Of a stretch of DNA of 49,820 bases, positions 32,063 through 41,989 are shown in pieces. The stretch's first letter is position 1, and every line of letters begins with the position of its first letter. The stretch is from Chloroflexota bacterium (GTDB lineage: Bacteria > Chloroflexota > Chloroflexia > Chloroflexales > Roseiflexaceae), in contig JACAEQ010000099.1 in assembly GCA_013388755.1 (NCBI GenBank), positions 1 to 49,820 of the forward strand, given 5' to 3'. A program made the position numbers and the translations under genes. Under the pieces are notes generated by a model, which made no database searches, was not told where the DNA came from, and saw nothing but the letters and a program-made list of their open reading frames with translations.

Positions 32063-33358
32063 ATGCAACCTCCCCGTCCAGGCTACCGCTGGTTCGTGAT
32101 CGCAGTATTTTTCTGCTTCATGCTGCTCCACCAGGCAGACAAACTGCTGATCGGGCCGCTGACCCCCGCCATCATGGACGAATTCGGCATCACCATGACC
32201 CGGATGGGCGCGGTGACAACTGGCGCGCTGGTGGTGGCATCGGTGCTCTACCCGATCTGGGGCTACCTGTACGACCGGTTTGCCCGCGCGCGGTTACTGG
32301 CGCTGGCATCGTTCGTCTGGGGAGCGACGACCTGGCTGAGTGCAGTGGCACGCACATACCCGACGTTCCTGGCGGCGCGCGCTTCGACCGGCATTGACGA
32401 CTCATCCTACCCCGGTATGTATGCCCTGGTCGCCGACTATTTTGGTCCCAATCTGCGTGGCAAGGTGTACGGGTTGCTGCAACTGGCGCAACCGATCGGC
32501 TACCTGATCGGCATGGTGCTGGCGCTGATGCTGGCGCCACAGATTGGCTGGCGCAACATTTTCTTCTTCACCGGCGGGCTGGGAATTGTGGTCGCGCTCG
32601 CCATCCTGTTCGGCGTTCGTGAAATGCCGCGTGGCAAAGCGGAGCCGGAGTTCGAGGGGATGGTTGAGATGGCGCGGTTTCAATTCTCGTGGGCCGAGAT
32701 GCGCGCCGTGCTGGGAAAACGCACGATGTGGTTCGTGTTTCTCCAGGGGTTTGCCGGCGTCTTCCCATGGAACGTGATTACCTACTGGTTCTTCACCTAC
32801 CTGGCGCGCGAGCGCGGCTACGACGAGAGTAGCATCCTGCTGACCGTTGCGCCCGTCATTCTCATCCTGGCAAGCGGTAGTTTCATCGGCGGCGTGCTGG
32901 GAGACTGGGCATTCAAACGCACACCACGCGGGCGGATCATCGTGTCGAGCATGGGCGTATTGATGGGTGCGATGTTCCTCTATCTGGCGATGCAAACGCC
33001 GGTTGAGGCGCGCACAACCTTCTTCGTGCTCATGTGCCTGACGGCGCTCTTCATGCCACTCTCGTCGCCCAACGTCATCGCCACGGTGTACGACGTGACG
33101 GTGCCGGAGGTGCGCAGCACGGCACAGGCAGTCGAATATTTCATCGAGAACAGTGGCGCGGCGCTCGCGCCGCTCCTGGCGGGCATCATTGCGGATATGT
33201 ACAACCTGCAAACCGCGATCACCTGGATCTGCGTCACTGCCTGGATGCTCTGCTTTGTGTTCTATCTTGGCGCGCTGCGGTTTATTCCGCACGATCATCA
33301 TGCATTGCGCGACGAGATGGCACGACGGGCCGCAAGGGTACAGCAGGCGGGAGGATAA
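32063..33358 (+). CDS. Major facilitator superfamily transporter
   Basis: A 431-residue inner-membrane transporter with 12 predicted helices. RWFVIAVFFCFMLLHQADKLLIGPLTPAIMDEFGIT starts helix 1; GYLYDRFARARLLALASFVWGATTWLSA is the MFS signature loop between helices 2 and 3; RASTGIDDSSYPGMYALVADYF and GLLQLAQPIGYLIGMVLALML cover helices 4-5; GVLGDWAFKRTPRGR is the second-half loop. The substrate cannot be told; the look is of the anion:cation/hexuronate-type branch or spinster-like group. The start at 32063 (MQPPRPGYRW) is preferred over an upstream ATG at 31982, which lies inside a repeat. The ribosome site is poor (AGG at 32050-32052). Confidence 0.9.
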   Translation: MQPPRPGYRWFVIAVFFCFMLLHQADKLLIGPLTPAIMDEFGITMTRMGAVTTGALVVASVLYPIWGYLYDRFARARLLALASFVWGATTWLSAVARTYPTFLAARASTGIDDSSYPGMYALVADYFGPNLRGKVYGLLQLAQPIGYLIGMVLALMLAPQIGWRNIFFFTGGLGIVVALAILFGVREMPRGKAEPEFEGMVEMARFQFSWAEMRAVLGKRTMWFVFLQGFAGVFPWNVITYWFFTYLARERGYDESSILLTVAPVILILASGSFIGGVLGDWAFKRTPRGRIIVSSMGVLMGAMFLYLAMQTPVEARTTFFVLMCLTALFMPLSSPNVIATVYDVTVPEVRSTAQAVEYFIENSGAALAPLLAGIIADMYNLQTAITWICVTAWMLCFVFYLGALRFIPHDHHALRDEMARRAARVQQAGG

Positions 33359-33663
33359 CGCCACCGTCATCGGGTACGACTGGTCACCCGACAACCGTCA
33401 CCGGCTCGCTCACCTTTGAGATGCTGCCGAATGGCTGATCCACTTCCTCGGTGAGGGCAAGTTGTACGCGCTGTTCTCGTTGCTCTCTGGCCTGCGGCAG
33501 CGTGGGCACTTCCAGTTGCTTCCCAGGCTTAACAGCGATTTCATCGGGATGTTCGGGCTGAGGCCCGCGAGAAACCCGCCTGACCGCACGCCCTCAAGAA
33601 CGGCGGCGTGCGGCGGGTTCCCGAATGTCATGATTCTCCTTCGGACACCATTCGCCTCCCACA
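33359..33663. other. Intergenic stretch between convergent genes
   Basis: 305 bases between the MFS stop and the M3 peptidase stop. Open frames exist on both strands (for instance 33410-33664 minus) but no recognisable motif or ribosome site was found; the sequence may be a decayed gene or repeat. A strong hairpin is at 33573-33619. Confidence 0.35.
33573..33619. terminator. Long hairpin between convergent MFS and M3 peptidase genes
   Basis: CCGCACGCC/GGCGTGCGG (33584-33592/33605-33613) extended by AACCCG/CGGGTT (33573-33578/33614-33619), with a short bulge. No T-run follows on either strand, so it is a candidate terminator or mRNA end stabiliser only. Confidence 0.45.
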
Positions 33664-35466
33664 TCAGCCCACCAGCTGCTCCAGACGATCGACATAGCCC
33701 GCCAGCACGGCAAATGTCTGCTCGACCGGCGCAGATGAGGCCAGGTCAACGCCGGTTTCCCGCAATATCTCCAGCGGCAGACGTGAGCCACCAGCTTTGA
33801 GGAACCGTTCGATATAGCGCTCGGCAGCTCCCGGCACACCGGCCAGGATCGGTGCAGCCAGCGCGTGCGCGCCGGCAATCCCGGTCGCATACTGGTAGAC
33901 ATAGAAGTTGGCGTACATATGGGTCGAGAACTGGGCCCAGGTATTACCGGCGCGCGCCCGGTCCATCACCACCTCGTCACCATACCCTTCGGCAAAGAGA
34001 TCGGCCATCAATGCGTTGAGGATCGGTGCGGTCAGAGCCTCGCCGCGCTCGGCGCGCTGGTGGATAGCCAGCTCGAAACGAGCCAGCGTCGGCATGATAA
34101 AGAAGTAGCGGTGGAAGTTGGACATCGCCTCCTCGATGATTGCGATCTGCGCATTGCGCTCAGGGAGTCGCTCGAAAAGATGAGCACGAACGACTGCCTG
34201 GTTGAAGTTGGAGGCAACCTCGGCCAGGAAGAGACCATAGCCATGGTAGATAATCGGCTGGGTACGGCGAGTGTAGTAGGAGTGCATCGAGTGGCCCAGC
34301 TCGTGGGCCAGCGTGCTCAGGCCGAAGATATCGTCGTTATACGACATCATAATGAACGGGTGCGTGCCCGGCGCGCCGGTAGAGAAGGCGCCGGCACGCT
34401 TGCCGCGGTTAGGGTAGACATCAACCCAGCGCTGCTCACGCAGGCCACGGCGCATGACCTGGACGTATTCCTCACCGAGAAGGGCCATGGCGTCACAGAT
34501 CCATTCCACTGCTTGCTCGTACGGTACGACGAGCGGCGTGGCCAGCGGCGCCTTGCAATCATAGATATGCAGCGCATCCAGACCAGAGGCCTTACGCCGC
34601 ACACGCCAGTAGCGATGCCAGATCGGTAGGTGACGCTCGAAGCTGGCGATCAGGCTGTGAAACACCTCGACCGGAATGAAGCCCGGCTTGAGTGCTGCCT
34701 CCAGCGCTGAGTGATAACGGCGAGCGCGGGCGAGGAAAACATTCTGTCTCACACCGGCGGACAGGCACTGGGCCATGGTGCTCTCGACGGCGATATGCGC
34801 GTCGGCATAGCCCTCCCAGGCGCTTTTGCGCAGCGCACGATCAGGGTGGGTGATCAGCGCGTTGATCGTGCCCTGAGTAATCTCGTGGGAGCGCCCCTGG
34901 CTATCCAGCGCCGGCGGGTAGCGCAGTTCGGCATTGGCCAGCACGCCGTGGATCGCACTTGCGGCAGCGAAGGGGTCACGTACCTGACCGAGCAGTTCCT
35001 CAACCTCGGCCGAGCGCACGTGGGGAGGGCGGGCGGCCAGCCGCTCCAGATAATGGCGGTAGGGGCTCAGGCCGGCATCACTCGCTGCCCAGGCCAGCAG
35101 CGTATCGATGCCGACCGCCAGCAGCTCCGGCTCGCCAAAGGCCAGCGCAGCGGCGGCACGGGCCTGCAACCCTTGCGCCCGGTCGCGCATCGCGCTGGCC
35201 ACCTGGTCGGATGTGTCAACGGCGTAGAACATGGTGGCATAGACGCTGATCTGCCCGACACTGCGCGTGATTGCCTCACCGGCAGCGAGAAACCTGGCAA
35301 CCAGGCCGGGGCCTTCGCCAAGTCGTCCGCGCAGCGCCGTCGCGGCGGCCAGCAACTCCTCAAGCTCGCCGATCGCGGCCTCCCAGGCTGCGTGGTCGGT
35401 GAAAATGCTGTGAGGATCCCAGGTATACTGGACAGGGACGGCGCTGCGTTCTAGAGCCTGCGTCAT
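33664..35466 (-). CDS. M3-family oligoendopeptidase (PepF-like)
   Basis: A 600-residue cytoplasmic zinc peptidase that trims oligopeptides. The catalytic HExxH is in [23 protein letters not shown] (His near residue 388), with the downstream Glu in the [23 protein letters not shown] helix (AEVASN). [15 protein letters not shown] and [13 protein letters not shown] are typical of PepF/M3B. The N-terminal half is the helical lid ([37 protein letters not shown]). The C-terminus [35 protein letters not shown] matches the family. GAGAG about 8 nt upstream supports the start. It is monocistronic with its own -10. Confidence 0.96.
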   Translation of the reverse strand: MTQALERSAVPVQYTWDPHSIFTDHAAWEAAIGELEELLAAATALRGRLGEGPGLVARFLAAGEAITRSVGQISVYATMFYAVDTSDQVASAMRDRAQGLQARAAAALAFGEPELLAVGIDTLLAWAASDAGLSPYRHYLERLAARPPHVRSAEVEELLGQVRDPFAAASAIHGVLANAELRYPPALDSQGRSHEITQGTINALITHPDRALRKSAWEGYADAHIAVESTMAQCLSAGVRQNVFLARARRYHSALEAALKPGFIPVEVFHSLIASFERHLPIWHRYWRVRRKASGLDALHIYDCKAPLATPLVVPYEQAVEWICDAMALLGEEYVQVMRRGLREQRWVDVYPNRGKRAGAFSTGAPGTHPFIMMSYNDDIFGLSTLAHELGHSMHSYYTRRTQPIIYHGYGLFLAEVASNFNQAVVRAHLFERLPERNAQIAIIEEAMSNFHRYFFIMPTLARFELAIHQRAERGEALTAPILNALMADLFAEGYGDEVVMDRARAGNTWAQFSTHMYANFYVYQYATGIAGAHALAAPILAGVPGAAERYIERFLKAGGSRLPLEILRETGVDLASSAPVEQTFAVLAGYVDRLEQLVG

Positions 35467-35506
35467 GGATGTGCTCTCTTCGATTACAATCGGTTACGAG
35501 AGAGCC

Positions 35507-35512
35507 ATTATA
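35507..35512 (-). promoter_or_regulatory. Candidate -10 of the M3 peptidase gene
   Basis: Perfect TATAAT on the minus strand, giving a predicted start near 35500 and a 34-nt leader. The -35 is not recognisable. Confidence 0.45.
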
Positions 35513-35544
35513 CTCTCACCTGCCCCGACCACCAGCACCAGCAG

Positions 35545-37017
35545 TCACCTTTCCACTGTGAGCAACGTATCGAGGAGCTGTCTATCCAGCGCAGCCTGCA
35601 CATGATCGGCGAGTCGATCATAATGGTCGATGGCAACGCCACTTCCCTCGCCACACCAGCCAAGCGAGTTCAGCCAGGAACGGCGGAACGCAATGCTGCC
35701 AAATATTCCGTGGAGATAACAACCCCAGACCCGGCCATCAGCGGCAATGTGTCCGTCCGGCTCGTCGACCTGTGCGCTGCCGCGCCGGGTAATGCGTGCC
35801 ACAGGGCACAACTCGCCCCGTGGCCGGGTGCGCCCCGCGTGAATCTCATACCCTGTCACCGGCAGCCCCTGCGCCCAAGGGAGAAGCGATTCACCGACCA
35901 CCTGAACAGTGCGCTTTTCTGTCATAAATACCGTCGTTACCGGCAATAATCCCAGCCCTGGTTCCGCGCCGCCCGTGCCCTCCACACCCTGTGGGTCGCT
36001 GATATGTTCGCCAAGCAGCTGGTAACCGCCGCAGATGCCGACCACCGCGCCGGGGAAGGATTGCAGCGCCGCATCAAAGCCACGCTCACGGAGCCAGCGC
36101 CGCGCCGCCAGCGTATACTTGACCCCAGGCAGGATCACTGCAGCTGCGCCCGTCAGTTGCTCCGGTCGATCGACATAGTGCACGCTCACCCCCGACTCAG
36201 CGGCCAGCGGATCAAAGTCGTCGAAATTGGCGATCGTCGGCAGCTTGACGACAGCAATCGTCAATCCTCCAGCACGCGGCATTGCGCCACGTTCAAGCGC
36301 CACCGCATCTTCCTCTGCCAGGCCCAGATCGTCGATCCAGGGCACCACCCCCAGCACCGGAACGCCAGCGCGCTGCTCCAGAATCGTGATCCCGCTCGCA
36401 AACAGCGCAGGATCGCCGCGAAAGCGATTGACAATCAATCCCTGCACCAGCGCGCGCTCCTCAGGATCGAGTAAGATGAGGGTACCGAGCAACTGAGCAA
36501 AGATCCCACCAGTATCAATATCGCCGACCAGCAACGTCCGTGCCTGCGCATAGGTGGCCACCCGGCCATTGACGATGTCACGCGACTTGAGGTTAAGTTC
36601 GACCGGGCTACCGGCACCCTCAGCAATGACCAGATCATACCGCGCACGCAGGTCATCAAGATTACGTGTGACCACGCTCCACAGCACATCCTTGCGCTGC
36701 CAGTACTCAAGCGCGTCGAGAGTACGCCAGGGCCAGCCCTCGACAATAATCTGGCTGCGGCGCTGACCTTCCGGCTTGATCAGGATCGGGTTCATCTGCA
36801 CGATCGGCGCAATCCTGGCTGCGGCCGCCTGCACCGCGGTGCTGCGCCCAATCTCGCCGCCATCGGCGGTGACGGCGGCGTTGTTGCTAATATTCTGGGC
36901 CTTGAATGGCGCAACCCGTATTCCCCGCCGCGACGCAATCCGGCAGAGCGCCGTCACCAGCGTGCTCTTGCCAACCGACGAGGCGCTACCAAGCACCATA
37001 ACGACGGGGGCTGTCAT
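35545..37017 (-). CDS. cobQ: Cobyric acid synthase
   Basis: A 490-residue ATP- and glutamine-dependent amidotransferase that amidates side chains b, d, e and g of adenosyl-cobyrinate diamide. The N-terminal ATPase-like domain begins [20 protein letters not shown] with a P-loop, then [27 protein letters not shown] and NPILIKPEG. The C-terminal class I-type glutaminase domain holds the Cys in [15 protein letters not shown] and the His in [17 protein letters not shown]. The length matches the family. It overlaps the stop of cobD by 4 nt (ATGA). It is the last gene of the cobalamin cluster on this strand. Confidence 0.97.
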   Translation of the reverse strand: MTAPVVMVLGSASSVGKSTLVTALCRIASRRGIRVAPFKAQNISNNAAVTADGGEIGRSTAVQAAAARIAPIVQMNPILIKPEGQRRSQIIVEGWPWRTLDALEYWQRKDVLWSVVTRNLDDLRARYDLVIAEGAGSPVELNLKSRDIVNGRVATYAQARTLLVGDIDTGGIFAQLLGTLILLDPEERALVQGLIVNRFRGDPALFASGITILEQRAGVPVLGVVPWIDDLGLAEEDAVALERGAMPRAGGLTIAVVKLPTIANFDDFDPLAAESGVSVHYVDRPEQLTGAAAVILPGVKYTLAARRWLRERGFDAALQSFPGAVVGICGGYQLLGEHISDPQGVEGTGGAEPGLGLLPVTTVFMTEKRTVQVVGESLLPWAQGLPVTGYEIHAGRTRPRGELCPVARITRRGSAQVDEPDGHIAADGRVWGCYLHGIFGSIAFRRSWLNSLGWCGEGSGVAIDHYDRLADHVQAALDRQLLDTLLTVER

Positions 37018-38078
37018 AGCGATTCTTTCCAGGCGGTAAGCAACCGCTCATTGTCGTCGAGCCGACGAGGTGCCACCCGCACCCACTCCGGCAACCCGAA
37101 GGATGCGCAGTCACGCACCACGCAACCGCTACGCAATAGCGCTGCTCGTGTCGCTGCACCATCACCGGTCTGTACCAGCAGAAAGGGTAATGCAGCGCGC
37201 CAGACCCGCAGGCCAAGTTCGCTGATACCGGTGTACAGCATATCGCTGGCCGTCCAGAGCTGTGGTATGGTTGCCTGGAGAAACGCCGGATCAGCAAGGG
37301 CCGCCAGCCCGGCGACCTGGGCAGCGCTACTCACGCTCCAGGCCGGCTGATAGGCGCCGATCCGCTCTGCGAGATCTGGTGTAGCCAGCAGGTAGCCCAG
37401 GCGCAGCCCGGCCAGCGCATGGCCCTTCGTCAGCGAGTGGAGCTCGATCAGGCCTGGTGGTGCCTCACCGGGCACCATGGCAGAGTCTGACCGCTGGAAA
37501 TCGCGGTAGGCGCGATCGAGCACCAGATATCCGCCATGCACCGCACAGGCTTCCACAAGCGCCAGAATACATGTCGGCGATACTACCACTCCAGTCGGGT
37601 TGTTCGGTGTACACAACCAGGTGAGCCGCGGGCGAAGCCGCCGCACCAGCGCTACGATGGCTTCAGCGTCGGGCTGAAAGGCGGCTTCCGCATGCGCCTG
37701 CGCCACAACGACCCGTGCTCCCATCAGCCGGCTTACGTGAGCGTACTCGCCATAGGTGGGGCCGATGATCAGAACACCATCACCGGGTTGTAGCAGGGCA
37801 TAGGCAATCAGATGGATCAACTCGTTGGCTCCATTGCCCGGCAGGATCGATCCCGGCGCACGGTCGTGGCAACGGGCCAGAGCCCTTCGTAGCTGCAGAC
37901 AACTGCGATCCGGGTAGGGCGCCGGGTCAATCATGGCCAGTGCTGCGCGTACACCAGGCGGCGGGCCAAATGGATTGATATTGCTACTAAAATCGAGCAG
38001 CGTGTCGGGGAAGAGACCGAGCCCTGTAAGTTCAGCATGGTCAAGCGCGCCATGCGTTACTCCAGCGATTGTGCCCAT
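37014..38078 (-). CDS. cobD: PLP-dependent L-threonine-O-3-phosphate decarboxylase (CobD/CobC type)
   Basis: A 354-residue fold-type I aminotransferase-like enzyme that makes (R)-1-amino-2-propanol phosphate, the linker of the nucleotide loop. [19 protein letters not shown] is the CobD hallmark opening. [38 protein letters not shown] and [11 protein letters not shown] line the cofactor pocket, and the PLP lysine is in [19 protein letters not shown]. The start at 38078 ([12 protein letters not shown]) has GGAGG just upstream and lies in the end of cobU (22-nt overlap). Note that 'CobD' follows Salmonella naming; the histidinol-phosphate aminotransferase family is the nearest alternative, but the gene context supports CobD. 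Confidence 0.93.
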   Translation of the reverse strand: MGTIAGVTHGALDHAELTGLGLFPDTLLDFSSNINPFGPPPGVRAALAMIDPAPYPDRSCLQLRRALARCHDRAPGSILPGNGANELIHLIAYALLQPGDGVLIIGPTYGEYAHVSRLMGARVVVAQAHAEAAFQPDAEAIVALVRRLRPRLTWLCTPNNPTGVVVSPTCILALVEACAVHGGYLVLDRAYRDFQRSDSAMVPGEAPPGLIELHSLTKGHALAGLRLGYLLATPDLAERIGAYQPAWSVSSAAQVAGLAALADPAFLQATIPQLWTASDMLYTGISELGLRVWRAALPFLLVQTGDGAATRAALLRSGCVVRDCASFGLPEWVRVAPRRLDDNERLLTAWKESL

Positions 38079-38611
38079 GCCGCCTCCAGCGCTTTCACTC
38101 CAACCGGGATACCACAGACCACCAGGTAGACCTCGTCGGTTACGGCGGCGATCTGCTGATTTGCCCACCCGAGCAGATCGCGATATACCCGGCCCAGCGG
38201 ATACTCCGGCACAATTCCCATCCCGACCTCATTCGTCACCGCGATCAGCGTCAGATCCCGTTCCCGGGCCACATGCACAATCGCAGAAACCTCGCGTTCG
38301 ATGGCCGGCTGCGGATCGTGCTCATGCGCCAGCAGCAGGTTACTCACCAGGAGCGAGAGGCAATCAAGCAGAACCACATTTCCTGGCGTCATCGTGCTGA
38401 GAGTCGCTGCCACGTACATCGGTTCTTCGCAGGTCATCCAGTGTGGCGGGCGGCGCGCTCGATGGCACGCGATCCGGACACGCATCTCGTCATCGCGGGC
38501 CTCGGCCGTCGCCAGATAGGTTACCGGGCGGTTCAGACGGGCAGCATATTGTTCGGCACGACGGCTTTTGCCACTGCGCGCCCCGCCAGTAAACAGAACG
38601 ATGGAACTCAT
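38057..38611 (-). CDS. cobU: Adenosylcobinamide kinase / adenosylcobinamide-phosphate guanylyltransferase
   Basis: A 184-residue bifunctional enzyme that phosphorylates adenosylcobinamide and then attaches GMP. The P-loop is FTGGARSGKSRRAEQYA (about residues 6-22). PVTYLATAEARDDEMRVRIACHRARRPPHW contains the guanylylated-His region, VVLLDCLSLLVSNLL the Walker B-like strand, and TLIAVTNEVGMGIVPEYPLGRVYRDLLGWANQQIA the family's C-terminal block. It overlaps cobS by 4 nt upstream and cobD downstream. Confidence 0.96.
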   Translation of the reverse strand: MSSIVLFTGGARSGKSRRAEQYAARLNRPVTYLATAEARDDEMRVRIACHRARRPPHWMTCEEPMYVAATLSTMTPGNVVLLDCLSLLVSNLLLAHEHDPQPAIEREVSAIVHVARERDLTLIAVTNEVGMGIVPEYPLGRVYRDLLGWANQQIAAVTDEVYLVVCGIPVGVKALEAAWAQSLE

Positions 38612-39387
38612 ACCGAGATCCTTATCATGGCAGTGACTGCGGCGAGAGCAATCACTTCGATGATTTCACAGATGGCACCATAGGTATCGCCTGTCAGCCC
38701 ACCGAGCTCATGTGTCCACCAGCGCCCAAGGATGTGCGCACCGGTTCCGGCAAGCAGAAACCCACACATCCCCGAGACGCCGGCGATTCCGATAACTGGC
38801 AGGGCAACAACGGCACTGATACCTGCCAGGTGCGCCAGGCGCAACCGGCCCTGCACACTGCTGCCGAGGCCTTCCGTGCGGGCTGCGGGAAAACGTGTGA
38901 TGGCATAGATCATCGCCCAGCGCCCAAGGATAGGCGCCACCAGGGTGGCGCGCCACCAGCTCGGCCCGGCGTCGGCAAGCAACGATAGCTTCAGGAGTAG
39001 AATACTGCTCAGTGCCAGCGCACCCATCACACCAATGCGACTGTCTTTCATGATCTCAAGTTTGCGCTCACGCGGACGCCAGCTCATCACCGCGTCGAAT
39101 GTATCACTCAAACCATCAAGATGTAAGCCACCAGTGACTATGCCCCAGGCAACCACAATCAATGCTGCCTGAACCAGTGGGGACCAGAACAGTGCCGCGA
39201 CCCGGCCGACTCCGACCAGCGTTATACCGATCACGCCCCCAACGAGTGGGAAATAGGGGAGCGCTCCGCCAATCCCCTGACCTGTGACCTGTCCGCGCCA
39301 TGGAAACGGGAAGGTTGTCAAAAACCGCAGGGCCACGTCCATATGCCTGTAAGGCTTCTCTTCTGATGTATGATCGTGCCTGCTCAT
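38608..39387 (-). CDS. cobS: Adenosylcobinamide-GDP ribazoletransferase (cobalamin synthase)
   Basis: A 259-residue integral membrane enzyme that joins the activated ring (AdoCbi-GDP) to alpha-ribazole (phosphate). ALRFLTTFPFPWRG, ALPYFPLVGGVIGITLVGVG and the catalytic loop GGLHLDGLSDTFDAVMSWRPRERKLEIMKDSRIGVMGALAL, with its acidic D-x-x-D residues, are characteristic; several hydrophobic helices follow. The ATG at 39387 overlaps the cobT stop (ATGA), suggesting coupling; an internal Met at 39342 (MDVALRFLTT) is an alternative start. Confidence 0.95.
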   Translation of the reverse strand: MSRHDHTSEEKPYRHMDVALRFLTTFPFPWRGQVTGQGIGGALPYFPLVGGVIGITLVGVGRVAALFWSPLVQAALIVVAWGIVTGGLHLDGLSDTFDAVMSWRPRERKLEIMKDSRIGVMGALALSSILLLKLSLLADAGPSWWRATLVAPILGRWAMIYAITRFPAARTEGLGSSVQGRLRLAHLAGISAVVALPVIGIAGVSGMCGFLLAGTGAHILGRWWTHELGGLTGDTYGAICEIIEVIALAAVTAMIRISV

Positions 39388-40439
39388 GAGCCGGTTGCCA
39401 CCCCGGCTTCGGCAAAGGTCATCATTTCATCCAGTATTTTGCATGCGGCCTGGCACAGCGAGATGCCGAGAACCGCACCGGTTCCTTCCCCGAGACGCAT
39501 GCCGAGATCAAACAACGGTTCCAGGTCAAGGTGTGCGAAGACGGCCTGGTGACCTCGTTCGACCGAGCGGTGGGCGGCGATCAGATAAGGTTGGAGGGAG
39601 GGTGCCAGGGTACACGCGATCAAGGCCGCCGCTCCCGAGATGAAGCCATCAACTACCACCGGTACACGGCGGGCGGCCGCGCCGAGCATCACCCCCGCCA
39701 GGCCACCAATCTCGAAGCCGCCGACCTTTGCCAGGACATCCAGCCCATCGGTAGAATCGGGCCTATGCCGTGCCAGTGCCTGCGCAATCAGGGCGATCTT
39801 GCGTTCCAGTCCGGCATCGTCCACACCGGTGCCGCGTCCGGTTACCTCTGCAACGGTTCGCCCGGTGATGGCCGCAACGATCGCGCTTGAGGCGCTGGTA
39901 TTACCGATCCCCATGTCACCGGTCGCGATGACATCCACGCCAACATCGATAAGATCGCTGGCAACCGCAATCCCGGTCTCGAGTGCCAGCTGAGCAGTGG
40001 TACGGCTCATCGCCGGTTCGTGGGTGAAATCGGCGGTGCCGGGGGCCAGTTTGTGGATCCGCAGGCCAGGATGGGGCGGCATGTCCACCGCTACACCCAT
40101 GTCGACCGTCACCACTCTGGCACCAACATGGCGGGCCAGGACATTGATCGCCGCGCCGCCTGCCAGGAAGTTCAGTACCATCTGCGATGTGACCTCGGCA
40201 GGGTAGGCGCTCACCTTCTGGCGCGCAATGCCATGATCGGCGGCCATAACCACCACGGCAGGTGCTCGCAGGCAAGGCCGGGGCGTGCCCGTGATCCCCG
40301 CGATCTGGATCGACAGGGCTTCCAGGCGCCCAAGGGAGCCCTGCGGTTTGGTCAACTGATCCTGGCGGGCGCGCGCAGCGGCCATCGCGGTCCGATCCAA
40401 TGGACGAATCGCAGCGGTGGTGATAGCGAGCAGGCTCAT
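39384..40439 (-). CDS. cobT: Nicotinate-nucleotide--dimethylbenzimidazole phosphoribosyltransferase
   Basis: A 351-residue cytoplasmic enzyme that makes alpha-ribazole phosphate, activating the lower ligand base. TKPQGSLGRLEALSIQIAGI, VVVMAADHGIARQKVSAYPAEVT, GGAAINVLARHVGARVVTVDMGV, IATGDMGIGNTSASSAIVAAI and the catalytic-base region LFDLGMRLGEGTGAVLGI are all present in order. The start at 40439 (MSLLAITT) is supported by AAAGGA 6 nt before it. It is the first of the cobT-S-U-D-Q run, 94 nt after cobB. The name follows Salmonella usage, not the cobaltochelatase CobT. Confidence 0.97.
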   Translation of the reverse strand: MSLLAITTAAIRPLDRTAMAAARARQDQLTKPQGSLGRLEALSIQIAGITGTPRPCLRAPAVVVMAADHGIARQKVSAYPAEVTSQMVLNFLAGGAAINVLARHVGARVVTVDMGVAVDMPPHPGLRIHKLAPGTADFTHEPAMSRTTAQLALETGIAVASDLIDVGVDVIATGDMGIGNTSASSAIVAAITGRTVAEVTGRGTGVDDAGLERKIALIAQALARHRPDSTDGLDVLAKVGGFEIGGLAGVMLGAAARRVPVVVDGFISGAAALIACTLAPSLQPYLIAAHRSVERGHQAVFAHLDLEPLFDLGMRLGEGTGAVLGISLCQAACKILDEMMTFAEAGVATGS

Positions 40440-40533
40440 AGGTTTCCTTTCTATTGCAACATGCAACAACCTTACGCCTCGCCGGGGCGCGTGGCGAGCA
40501 GGAACGGCGACGCGTCAGCTTTGGACCTCTGTC

Positions 40534-41955
40534 TCATTGCGTGGCACCGGAGTGCTGGCCGGCGCGAAACGCACGCGCCGCCGCAACAAAGCGACTGGCC
40601 ACATACGGGCAGGCAAGCCAGTGAATGTGAATGTAGGATGCCAGGATGTTCGCGCACTGCGCACCCTCGGGTCGCTCATCAGAGCGAAAGGCATCAGGCA
40701 GGCAGGTGTAGGCGTATGCAAGCCACTCCGGACGATCCTGCCACACGGAATAATGAAACTCATGGCCACGTACCGTCTCGCCGGCACGCCAGAGCCAGTT
40801 ATCGGCGACGGGGCGCACGGTACGGTAGCCCAGTGTCAGGCGCGAGGTCATTACCGAGCAACCCGGCAGCAGCCCGAGCATCGGGTAGCGTGCGCCTGCT
40901 GCATCCACAACCTCCTCGGTCAGGTACATCAGCCCACCACACTCGGCATAGATCGGCAGGCCACGGCCCGCAGCAGCACGAATCGCATCGCGTACAGCCG
41001 TGTTCGAGCTCAACCCGGCGGCGTACAGTTCAGGGAAGCCACCGCCAAGGTAGAGTGCGCCTGTGCCGACGGGCAGATGAGAGTCGTGCAGAGGGCTGAA
41101 ACACACCACCTCGGCCCCGGCTGCGCGCAACAGGTCAAGGTTCTCTTCATAGAAGAAACTGAACGCCTCGTCGCGGGCAACGGCGATGATCGATCGATCC
41201 ATGCCGTGTGACTCGTGGCGTACCGGCGGTATGGTCAGATCGGGCCCGTGAAGGGCCGGGGCGGTATGTGCCAGGGCAACGAGCCGATCCAGATCAATGC
41301 CGGCCTCAACACGGGCACGCACCTCGGCGAGCCAGTTCTGCCAGCGCCCGGTCTCGGCAGTGGGAACGAGGCCAAGGTGGCGTTCCGGCAATGCAATTGC
41401 GTCGTCACGCTGGAGAAATCCAAGAACCGGCAGACCTGCGCCATGCTCGATCGCCTGCGTCACCATACGGGCGTGACGCGGGCTGCCCACCCGGTTGAGG
41501 ATCACACCGGCGACCTGCACGCGCGGGTCAAAGTCGCGTAGTCCGGCCACCACAGCCGCAGCGGTCCGAGCCATTGCCCGCACATCAAGAACGAGCACCA
41601 CCGGTGTACCCGTAAGCCGCGCAACCTGGGCGCTGCTGCCAGCATCATCTTCGCCCGCATAGCCATCAAACAGGCCCATCACTCCCTCAATCAGCGCCAG
41701 GCTGGCCCCGCTTCCACGGCGCGCAAGCATGCCCGATAGCTGTTCCGGAGGGATGAGCCAGGGATCAAGGTTGTAACACGGGCGCCCCGCGGCCATGGCA
41801 TGGTAGCCTGGATCAATATAATCCGGCCCACACTTGAAGGGCGCGATGGTCAGGCCGCGAGCCGCCAGGGCAGCGATCAACCCGGCGGTGATGGTCGTTT
41901 TACCGCTGCCACTCATCGGCGCGGCCAGGAGCAGGCGGGGTAGCAACCCGTGCAT
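40534..41955 (-). CDS. cobB: Cobyrinate a,c-diamide synthase (CobB/CbiA)
   Basis: A 473-residue ATP- and glutamine-dependent amidotransferase acting on ring side chains a and c. P-loop PMSGSGKTTITAGLIAALA is at the N-terminus; FKCGPDYIDPGYHAMAAGRPCYNLDPWL and LIEGVMGLFDGYAG are CobB/CbiA hallmarks. The glutaminase half has LYLGGGFPELYA and the Cys in PIYAECGGLMYLTEEV, with a His in the HEFHYS block. Given CbiD/CbiG in the cluster, the natural substrate is likely cobalt-cobyrinate (CbiA role). GGGGAG lies just before the ATG; cobA ends 34 nt upstream. Confidence 0.96.
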   Translation of the reverse strand: MHGLLPRLLLAAPMSGSGKTTITAGLIAALAARGLTIAPFKCGPDYIDPGYHAMAAGRPCYNLDPWLIPPEQLSGMLARRGSGASLALIEGVMGLFDGYAGEDDAGSSAQVARLTGTPVVLVLDVRAMARTAAAVVAGLRDFDPRVQVAGVILNRVGSPRHARMVTQAIEHGAGLPVLGFLQRDDAIALPERHLGLVPTAETGRWQNWLAEVRARVEAGIDLDRLVALAHTAPALHGPDLTIPPVRHESHGMDRSIIAVARDEAFSFFYEENLDLLRAAGAEVVCFSPLHDSHLPVGTGALYLGGGFPELYAAGLSSNTAVRDAIRAAAGRGLPIYAECGGLMYLTEEVVDAAGARYPMLGLLPGCSVMTSRLTLGYRTVRPVADNWLWRAGETVRGHEFHYSVWQDRPEWLAYAYTCLPDAFRSDERPEGAQCANILASYIHIHWLACPYVASRFVAAARAFRAGQHSGATQ

Positions 41956-41989
41956 GATTCTCCCCTATGGTTCTGCCGGCAGGTCAGGA

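Noticed and set aside
32402-33394. Minus-strand ORF (330 codons) opposite the MFS gene
   Set aside because: His/Gln/Arg-rich antisense reading of membrane helices; no domain.
34711-35454. Plus-strand ORF opposite the M3 peptidase
   Set aside because: Antisense shadow; no recognised family.
40020-41099. Plus-strand ORF (359 codons) across cobT and cobB
   Set aside because: It crosses two real genes on the other strand and has low-complexity Arg/His composition.
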